A stretch of 64,000 bases of DNA from Diphasiastrum complanatum. Its lineage: Eukaryota; Streptophyta; Lycopodiopsida; Lycopodiales; Lycopodiaceae. This document shows, piece after piece, positions 57,473-64,000 of the stretch. Position 1 is the stretch's first letter. Every line of letters starts with the position of its first letter. The translations under genes were made by a program, and so were the position numbers. The DNA is taken from assembly GCA_029204225.1 (NCBI GenBank), contig CM055107.1, forward strand, positions 1,612,128 through 1,676,127, given 5' to 3'. The notes under the pieces were generated by a model, which had not been told where the DNA came from, did no database searches, and saw nothing but the letters and a program-made list of their open reading frames with translations.

Positions 57473-57948
57473 AGATCCAGTGCTGGAGGAGTAGCTTTCT
57501 ACTGTGAAAATCTCCATTGAATCATCTTCCTTTCAGTTGGAATATGAGTTAGATTTCTGAGACAGATCCATCGTTGTAGAGACAGTTATCTGACAAGGAA
57601 ATCTCAGTACAATCTTGAGTCATCTGAGCGGAAATCAGAGTGGTGTTGTAGCATAGATCTATCGCTGCAATCTTAGAGATTTAGTTCCAATTTCCATGCT
57701 TAAATTGCTAATATCTGAGCGGATTTTGGAAAGGAAGTAATGTACAGGTCCAGTGCTGCAAATTCAGGGTTTAAGCCTGATTTCGGAAAACCAACCTCTG
57801 AAATTTAGATCAGATTCAGAGTAGCAGGGACCTGGTGGACTAGCTTTTGGGATGCAGATCTAGCGTGGGTCTTCCTGGCTCTTTATCTGTATATTTTCCA
57901 AGCAGGGTTCGTGTCAGAGAAAACATACTGACCAGCGAGCAGGGGGCC
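57473..57948 (+). repeat. phased repeats in the gypsy E leader (91-bp spacing)
   Basis: The word AGATCCAGTGCTG, or a variant (AGATCCATCGTTG, AGATCTATCGCTG, AGGTCCAGTGCTG, AGATCTAGCGTGG), starts at 57,473, 57,564, 57,655, 57,746 and 57,856, spaced 91, 91, 91 and 110 bp. The intervening sequence is strongly diverged, with TCTGAGCGGA shared by units 2 and 3. Confidence 0.8.
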
Positions 57949-58257
57949 TTTGAAATCCGGAAATTTGCAAGTGGATTTGGGCTTCAAATTGGGTTTTTCA
58001 GAACCAACACAGTAGCTGTCAGATCAGCAAGGGGGGGATAGCAAAAAAAAATTCAGATCTTTTGCATTTTTTCCGCCTCCTATTCGGATTTCTCAGAACC
58101 ACAGGTTTGAAAGCAGTTGAGGAAGAGCTGAGAGGGCTTTTCTTGATTCTCTCTGTGGAAGTACAGTTCTCAGAAAGAGCTAAGTTTTCTTTCCTTCCCT
58201 TGTACAGCTGTAAATTAGTCTTTCTGACTTTTTTTTATCAGAAGTTAAGGTACCTCT

Positions 58258-60603
58258 CTTTCAGTAAGCTTTATGCTAAACAATCCAAGTGTGAATTCTT
58301 CGTTGAAGAAGTAGCATATTTGGGTCACATTATCTCGTCAGATGGGATTAAGATGGACCCGAATAAGGTTAAAGCCATACTCAGTTGGCTAAGACCTCAG
58401 AATATTTTGGAACTTCAGATCTTTCTTGGTTTGGTGGGATATTACAGACAATTTGTCAAGGAATATGCTCAGATAGCAGTTCCCATGACAAATCTTCTTA
58501 AGGGGAAGGGAAAGGAGTTCATTTGGGAGTCCGCACAGCAGGAGAGCTTTGATGCTCTCAAAACAACCTTAGCTACAGCACCAGTTTTAAAGGTCGTCGA
58601 CCCCAATCAGCCATTTGTGGTCGAAACAGATGCTAGCGACTTTGCACGGTGATGTGCTAACTCAGGGTGGACGACCAGTTGCGTTCGAGAGTAAAAAACT
58701 CGAGCCAGCTCAGACTAGGTACAGTGCCTATGAAAAGGAACTCTTTTCTATAGTCCATGCCCTTAAGACTTGGAGGCATTATTTGTATGGTGCCAACTTT
58801 GAGCTCCTGACAGACCATGAAAGTCTCAGATACCTTTGCAATCAACCTGAGCTTAGAGGTCGGAAAGCTCGTTGGGCAGAGTTGATGCAAGAGTTTGATA
58901 TGTCTATCAGATATAGACGGGGGAAATTCAATACAATAGTAGATGCCCTTAGCAGAATGCCTATGATAAACGAGCTGAGTTTTACTCAGATTCGTAATGA
59001 GTTACTCGAGTCCTTGAGAGGGAAGTGCCAGCATGATGCATTCTTCTCTACTATCTGGAACTCAGTCCAGAGCAGACAGTTACAGACTCCAGAACCAGTT
59101 CCCGGGGTTGGTGCCAGTTCATCCAAGAATACGGCAGCTTCCGTTGAGGATGATGATGAGTCCGAGTATACGTCAGATGACGTTGAGGATTCTGAGCCTG
59201 TATTACCCAAGCAAACCCCAGTGGTTGAGGGTCAGTTGACTCAAGGATTCAAATGGAAACAGTATTCCATTCAGGATGAGTACTTGCTCTATAGAGATAG
59301 AGTATGTGTCCCCAATTCAGAGGATTATAGGCAGCAGGTCCTATATGAATGTCATGACAATCCTAGTGCGGGACACCCAGGCATACAGAAGACCTACGAA
59401 CTTCTTCGTAGGCAATTTTTCTGGCCTAGCATGAAAAAAGGACGTCCAACAGTATGTAACCAGTTACCAGAAATGTCAAGTAAATAAAGCAGTGCGTTTA
59501 AAGGGAGGAGGGTTGTTGCAGCCCTTAGAAATACCAGCTAGTAAATGGGAGACTATCTCCATGGATTTTATAGCAGGCCTGCCTAAAACCCAGACAGGTA
59601 ATGACGCTATATGGGTCACAATTGACCGTCTGACCAAAATGGCTCATTTTATTCCGACCAAAACAACCGTCAGAGCTCCAGAGTTAGCAAGGTTGTTTGT
59701 AGACGGGCTATTTAAATTGTACGGTCTACCTTTCGGCATAGTTAGCGACCGGGACAGTAAGTTTAATGGGAATTTTTGGAGGGCAGTATTCCATCATCTC
59801 CATACTAAACTTAATATGAGTACCACCGACCATTCACAGACGAACGGTCAAACAGAGAGGGTAAATCAGGTGCTAGAGGATATGCTTCGTGCATACGTCA
59901 GCAAGAAGCAGACTAATTGGGAGGAGTATCTCTCAATATTAGAGTTTGCTTACAATAGTACCAAACATTCAGCTACAAGATGATGTACGGTTTTCAGCCA
60001 CGCTCACCCACAGCTGTAGGGTTTAAACAAGAAAAAGTTGAAGCAGCCAGAAACTTTTTAGAGGACCTAAACCAGATGATAGAACATGCTAAGCGTAGCA
60101 TTAGGCAGTCCCAGGATCGAGCCAGGCATTATGCAGATCCACACAGATGGGATGTGCAGTTCTCCGCTGGCGAGAAAGTCTACCTGAAAGTCCCAGTTGA
60201 CTCTAAAACCCTCAAATCAGGAGTGTGTGCTAAGTTGTCTCCAAGGTATTGCGGTCCCTTTACCATCAGTAGGAAACTAGGTGAGGTCACCTATGAACTA
60301 GAACTCCCACACAGTAGTAAGGTTTTTCCAGTCTTTCATGTAAGTCAGTTACGAAAAGCCTTAACCAGATCAGAAAATCTGGTAGGGGACAGTGTTCTAG
60401 TTCTCTCATTGGATCCTCAGCAACCTCCACATGAACCAAAGGAGATTCTTGATAGTAGAGAGACGCAGACTCGTCATACTCTATACCGAGAATATCTAGT
60501 CAAGTGGAATGATCAGCCTGTTGAGAATGCCACTTGGGAAAGAGGCAGCGTCCTTCGCAAGATTTTTTCAGACTTTGTCTTAGAGGACCAAGATGGTTCT
60601 TAA
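58258..60603 (+). pseudogene. gypsy E pol remnant: RT end, RNase H, integrase, chromodomain
   Basis: Starts [20 protein letters not shown], then RNase H ([12 protein letters not shown], small deletion, [33 protein letters not shown]). An acidic linker ([18 protein letters not shown]) precedes the integrase zinc region ([20 protein letters not shown]). A frameshift near 59,445 is followed by the integrase core SMDFIAGLPKT, SDRDSKFNGNF and [16 protein letters not shown] second break lies near 59,980. The C-terminus has FPVFHVSQLRKA and a chromodomain, [20 protein letters not shown]. The stop at 60,601 is followed at once by the polypurine tract. About four lesions, so not functional. Confidence 0.93.
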
Positions 60604-60614
60604 GGGGGAGGGAG

Positions 60615-60952
60615 TGTTACGAGCTCGTGACCAATGCCGAACCCTAGAGAACATAGATAGGTCAGATACCACAGTCATGGTCGTGTCCAGCGTACACGAC
60701 CAACAAGGCAAGACAGTGTGAGTAGTGTGCCCCAGCACGGTCCATAGCCATGGCGGGCCTAACACAGTCTAGGGACCCTGTCCCCAGTTGGGTCCCGACG
60801 TGCAGTCGGCCACGTCAGTGCCATGTGGCCGACACTTGGCAGTTGCATGCTACCAGTCCTCACACTGGGCTAGGAGGGGCTTACTCTATATCAGGGCAAG
60901 GTTGGGTGGATCAGTTAGTGTTTGCCCTACTGTGGTGTTAGGATCTATTACA
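60615..60952 (+). repeat. 3' LTR of gypsy E
   Basis: 338 bp, TGTTACGAGC ... GGATCTATTACA, shorter than the 5' LTR mainly by an approximately 14-bp deletion after GGGACCCT and a 6-bp deletion after ATATCAGGG. The hairpin at 60,805-60,833 has one stem mismatch. Confidence 0.92.
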
Positions 60953-60957
60953 CTTCC

Positions 60958-62489
60958 ACCATGTTGAATTTCTTCAACATATTCAAACTTCCAAAATTGA
61001 GGTGCCCGTACCTCGCATGCCATAGTTTAGCCAACTCCAATGCATGTGAATTAGTAGCAACAAGACCAAAGGATGTCAAAGCTTTAGGTTCGTAAATATC
61101 CAACAAAAACAAACCTCCTTGCAATGTTCCCGAAGCAACAATTAAAAGTGATCTCTTTGGGTCTTCTATAAGACATTTGTCTTCTTTAAATTCTACAATC
61201 AATCCTTGATTCATGATTGTAGAGACCGAAATGAGATTTTTCTTAATCTTAGGAACATAAAGTACATTTCGAATGTACTTTTCTTCTCCATTGGGAAGAA
61301 TGAGGGGTATAGATCCAATGCCTTCAATTGGATAGGAGGTGTTGTCAACACCTTGAACCTTGCTTCCATCTTTGATTTTCATAAGCTTTGTGAAGACGTC
61401 TCTATGGTGAGTCATATGGTGTGTAGCTCCGCTATCAATCACCCAATCAATGGAAGAAAAAACAGCAACCTGCAAAGCTGAAGTAGTGCTGTTTTCTGCT
61501 GAAAAACCAGCAAGTCGAGAAGTGGTAGAAATCTCATTTTGATTAGAAATGAGATTGTTAGTGACAAAAGCAAAATCACCATTGAAAGAATCATCCTCCT
61601 TTTGATGTTCTAATGAAATCATGGCTGTATTTGTATCAATACCTTTTTCTTTATCCTTAGTAAGCTTCTTCCTACATTCCTTTATGTGGTGCCCAAACTT
61701 TTTACAATAATGGCACTTACCCTTCTTTTTGGATCCTTGATCTTGGCCTTCCTTGGATTTTTGATCCTTGGAAGAAGAAGGCTTACCTTTCCACTTGCCC
61801 TTGCCTTTGCCTTTGGTGAAGAAGGCTTGATCTTCTTGTTCACCAAAATTAATCCTTGTTTGCTCTTCTTGGAGAAGTAAGCCAACAAACTCTTCAACGG
61901 AGATTTGCTGTCCCCTAAGAGATATGCTTAAAGTAGACACAAATGGAAGATAGGAATGAGGAAGTGAATTAAGAGTAATTGAAACAAATTGAGAGTTCTC
62001 GACAATTTCGTCAATGCTAAGAAGCTCTTCACGAAGATCCTTGATCTTCATTAAGTGATTTGAAAGCGTATCACCCTCTTGCATCTTCAATGTTGAGAGT
62101 TGATTACGTAGAAAAAGCACTTTCGCCGTATTCTTCACTTGGAACATCTTGGCAAGTACTTCCCAAGCACTCTTGGAAGTCTTGCATGATCGAATGTGAG
62201 GTAAGATTGATCTCTTCACGGATAGCGCTATGACCGAATGTGCTTGTGCGTCACGTCGATCCCACTTCTTTTGTTCTTCGGAAGACACCTCCACATATGT
62301 TGAATAAGTAGCTCTTGACGGTGTAGTAGGTGCCAAACTAGGTGGCCTCTCTTCATCACCACTTACAACTTCAAACAAACCTTTAGCAATAAGGAAGTTT
62401 TTGATCATGTAGCACCACAAGGAGAAATTAGTTTCATCCAACCTATCTTCATTGAACAAAGAACCTCCAGATTCAGATTCTTTAGCCAT
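60958..62489 (-). CDS. copia F gag-protease (open, cut by gypsy E)
   Basis: The ATG at 62,489 opens over 500 codons of intact frame. The gag core (DETNFSLWCYMIKNFL; AWEVLAKMF; LFLRNQLSTLKM) is of the UBN2 type. A basic Lys/Gly stretch (KGKGKGKWKGKP, about residue 232) precedes one zinc knuckle, CHYCKKFGHHIKEC. The protease follows with WVIDSGATHHMTHH, then VLYVPKIKKNLISVS and the pre-integrase HARYGHLNFGSL. The frame runs into the gypsy E target site at 60,957. The intact length indicates a young copia insertion. There is no regulatory clue beyond the LTR. Confidence 0.92.
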
Positions 62490-63112
62490 TTCTGAAAATT
62501 CAGCTAATAGTAGATGGGAAAAACAGATTCCATGCCAAAATCTACTAAAAAATCAGCAAGATCAAAGCTGAATTAATGAGCACTATAAATTGCAATACAC
62601 CACATGCAATAGCTCATTCACAAGAAGATATAGGTGGCTGTATTCTGCTGAAAAAACAGAATACTAACTAATATACAGGCTTCCAATGAAGCCAAAACCA
62701 CAACCAGAACTTTTGTGGTAAAATGGTGCGCACTCAATGTGCTAATGGAGCAGATGGTAGGACCTTCTTCCAGGCTCAAAAACAGAAATATTTCAGCCAC
62801 TAAAAATGTGTCAAAAACACATTTGTCTTCAAGGTAGATGGGCGCCCTCCTCCAAGAAGAAAATCTGAAATTTGAAGCATGTAATCTGATTTCAATCACA
62901 TGAAAACTAGTTGAGCATGGGCGCCCTACTGCTGGCTCCCAAATGAGTGGAGGTTCCAAGCTTTTCCCTGCAATTTCCTGCACAAAAAACAAGAAGGAGC
63001 CAAACAGTTCTCTCTTTACAAAAATCAGAAAAATTCTGATTTTTATGAACCAAAAGAGGAGAAATGTGGCTGCCTATTGGGTGCCCTCTAGCAAGCAATC
63101 AATTCTGAAAAA

Positions 63113-63126
63113 TGGCTCTGATACCA
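63113..63126 (-). other. primer-binding site of copia F
   Basis: TGGTATCAGAGCCA directly after the LTR, the usual plant PBS complementary to initiator Met tRNA. Confidence 0.9.
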
Positions 63127-63545
63127 TGTAGGAATCCAGAATCAAGACTATTCATTAACACAAAGTATTCTCAAAGAGAAGAGAGAGATGGTTAGATGAC
63201 CCTCTTGTAGAAACTTGTGGACAGCCAATATGAACAGTAGATTGCTTAACAAAAGTGTGTCTCATACAAATGAATGGCTACATATAAGTAGTCCAAGATG
63301 GCTATCTACCTTCATGACTGTTGGCTGTCCAATAACTTGACTAATGGCTATCTAGCTACCATAAGTTACATAAAATAATTAAGTACCCCAAATAACAAGT
63401 TAGGTACTTAATTCACATGTATAGGCCCCTAATGGACCCACGAGTCCCTACAAGTTAGTTTCATACTAACTTGGGCCTAAAATATAAATGACCATGGTTA
63501 CACAGATCTCGACCTTTTGGGTCATAGTAACCTATGGCTTCTACA
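63127..63545 (-). repeat. 5' LTR of copia F
   Basis: In element sense it starts TGTAGAAGCC (at 63,545) and ends TTCCTACA (at 63,127), so its ends are TGTAG...CTACA. The 3' border is fixed by the adjoining PBS; the 5' border is inferred from the inverted ends. Confidence 0.7.
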
Positions 63546-64000
63546 TCATTTACATTCTTTATCAATTTTTATTTTGATTCTTTGACAAATTACACATTAC
63601 AACCAAAAAAATCCATTACTAAAGCGGAAAGGAATCTCAAAGTGGACCTTTAAACTTCATAACTTCCCAAAGTCTAACACATCCAAGTCCACAAGAACGT
63701 TCAATTCAAGGCTAGAAGTAAGATGACAGGTAAATCTGGAGGTAGGTGTCTACTTAATTCACTCAAGAGACGCTAGCTATGCTTAAATCTTAGAGCAAAC
63801 TGAAGTAAGCTTTGAAAGCCCTCTAGTTAGAAATGCTACGATTAATATATCGAAACCAACAAAAATATATTGCCACGTTCAAACTACCCAAGAACTCCTA
63901 TTTTTTAATCTTCCCACATTCTGTGGCACTGCTAGTCCCTACACAAGATCAATTGGCACTTGATCTCTTGTTAAAGAACTTTTGAAAATTTTAAAAGTTG
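63546..64000. other. NAPRT intron or flank, nothing recognised
   Basis: AT-rich sequence beyond the copia LTR. The N-terminal NAPRT exons are not here. Confidence 0.5.

Larger units (their letters stand above)
57011..60952 (+). mobile_element. Ty3/gypsy element E, LTR-complete but gag- and RT-core-deleted, nested in copia F
   Basis: Flanked by CTTCC at 57,006-57,010 and 60,953-60,957 (5-bp duplication). It has 5' LTR, PBS, leader, a shortened pol, a polypurine tract (AAGGGGGAGGGAG at 60,602-60,614) and 3' LTR. The leader passes directly to [12 protein letters not shown], the reverse transcriptase end, so gag, protease and the catalytic core are absent. It must have depended on proteins supplied in trans if it moved in this form. 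It is antisense to copia F and to NAPRT. Confidence 0.96.
54684..63545 (-). mobile_element. Ty1/copia element F, 3'-truncated, hosting gypsy E
   Basis: Minus-strand order: 5' LTR, PBS, gag-protease, GAG-pre-integrase, gypsy E insertion, integrase, reverse transcriptase, RNase H start. RNase H stops at 54,684 beside the MITE end, and no 3' LTR is present. Protein order protease-integrase-reverse transcriptase defines Ty1/copia. The pol part has one in-frame TAA and several frameshifts, while gag is intact. It lies in sense orientation in the intron upstream of the first NAPRT exon of the window. Confidence 0.95.

Noticed and set aside
58240-58258. CTCTCTTTCAG before the gypsy E pol start looks like a splice acceptor
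   Set aside because: A spliced and re-inserted RNA would not retain the intron side of the acceptor, and no matching donor logic fits; treated as a deletion junction.
1-64000. CRISPR arrays, operons, ribosome-binding sites, prokaryotic promoters
   Set aside because: None seen; the content is eukaryotic and the direct repeats present are tandem duplications or transposon parts.
1-64000. tRNA, rRNA or snRNA genes
   Set aside because: No sequence with convincing A/B boxes or rRNA conservation was found by reading; PBS sites complementary to initiator tRNA are parts of LTR elements.

Overview
The window looks like nuclear DNA of a land plant with a large, transposon-swollen genome. Long introns point towards a fern, gymnosperm or other giant-genome lineage, but I cannot name the species. 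Spliceosomal introns, Ty1/copia and chromodomain Ty3/gypsy elements, LINEs and MITEs are all present. The sequence contains no prokaryotic features.

The backbone is one host gene on the minus strand, nicotinate phosphoribosyltransferase (NAPRT, NAD salvage). I reconstructed nine exons between 52,954 and the stop codon at 9,623. Each has GT..AG borders, and together they keep one frame of 328 codons plus a stop. They encode the C-terminal part of the enzyme; the N-terminal exons must lie beyond 64 kb. Exons make up 987 of 43,332 bp, and four introns exceed 8 kb or come close to it (11.0, 8.8, 8.1 and 4.8 kb).

Layout by region. 0-9 kb is the downstream flank: an unidentified ORF broken by one TGA, a copia protease relic, tandem repeats, and an acidic/proline-rich degenerate coding stretch. 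9.6-15.2 kb holds the last three NAPRT exons with small palindrome-rich elements. 15.3-23.0 kb is a rearranged LINE (plus strand) split by a minus-strand chromovirus. 24-28.7 kb holds three exons. 29.8-33.4 kb is a second chromovirus abutting a LINE 3' end. 37.9-40.1 kb is a Ty3-type gag relic hit by a 369-bp hAT-like MITE and by a 1.2-kb insertion. 44.7-50.1 kb is the best LINE copy followed directly by another LINE 3' end. 51.5 kb carries a minus-strand LINE end. 54.7-63.5 kb is a copia element (minus) with a complete LTR-flanked gypsy derivative (plus, 5-bp target duplication) nested inside it.

The most unusual system is the LINE family. Copies lie between (TC)n tracts. They end in a conserved stem-loop, AATAAA and a (TC)n tail instead of poly(A). 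ORF1 resembles the coiled-coil/L1-ORF1p type. ORF2 follows ORF1 in the same frame after a single stop codon. The ORF2 C-terminus carries repeated QxQITSFF motifs that match the PCNA-interacting (PIP-box) consensus. A second unusual signal is a set of dispersed short loci, each built from its own palindromic word (for example TTCCGGAA, GATCCGGATC, GAAACGCGTTTC). At least one of these is a real transposon with terminal inverted repeats, an 8-bp duplication and AAACGG-type subterminal repeats.
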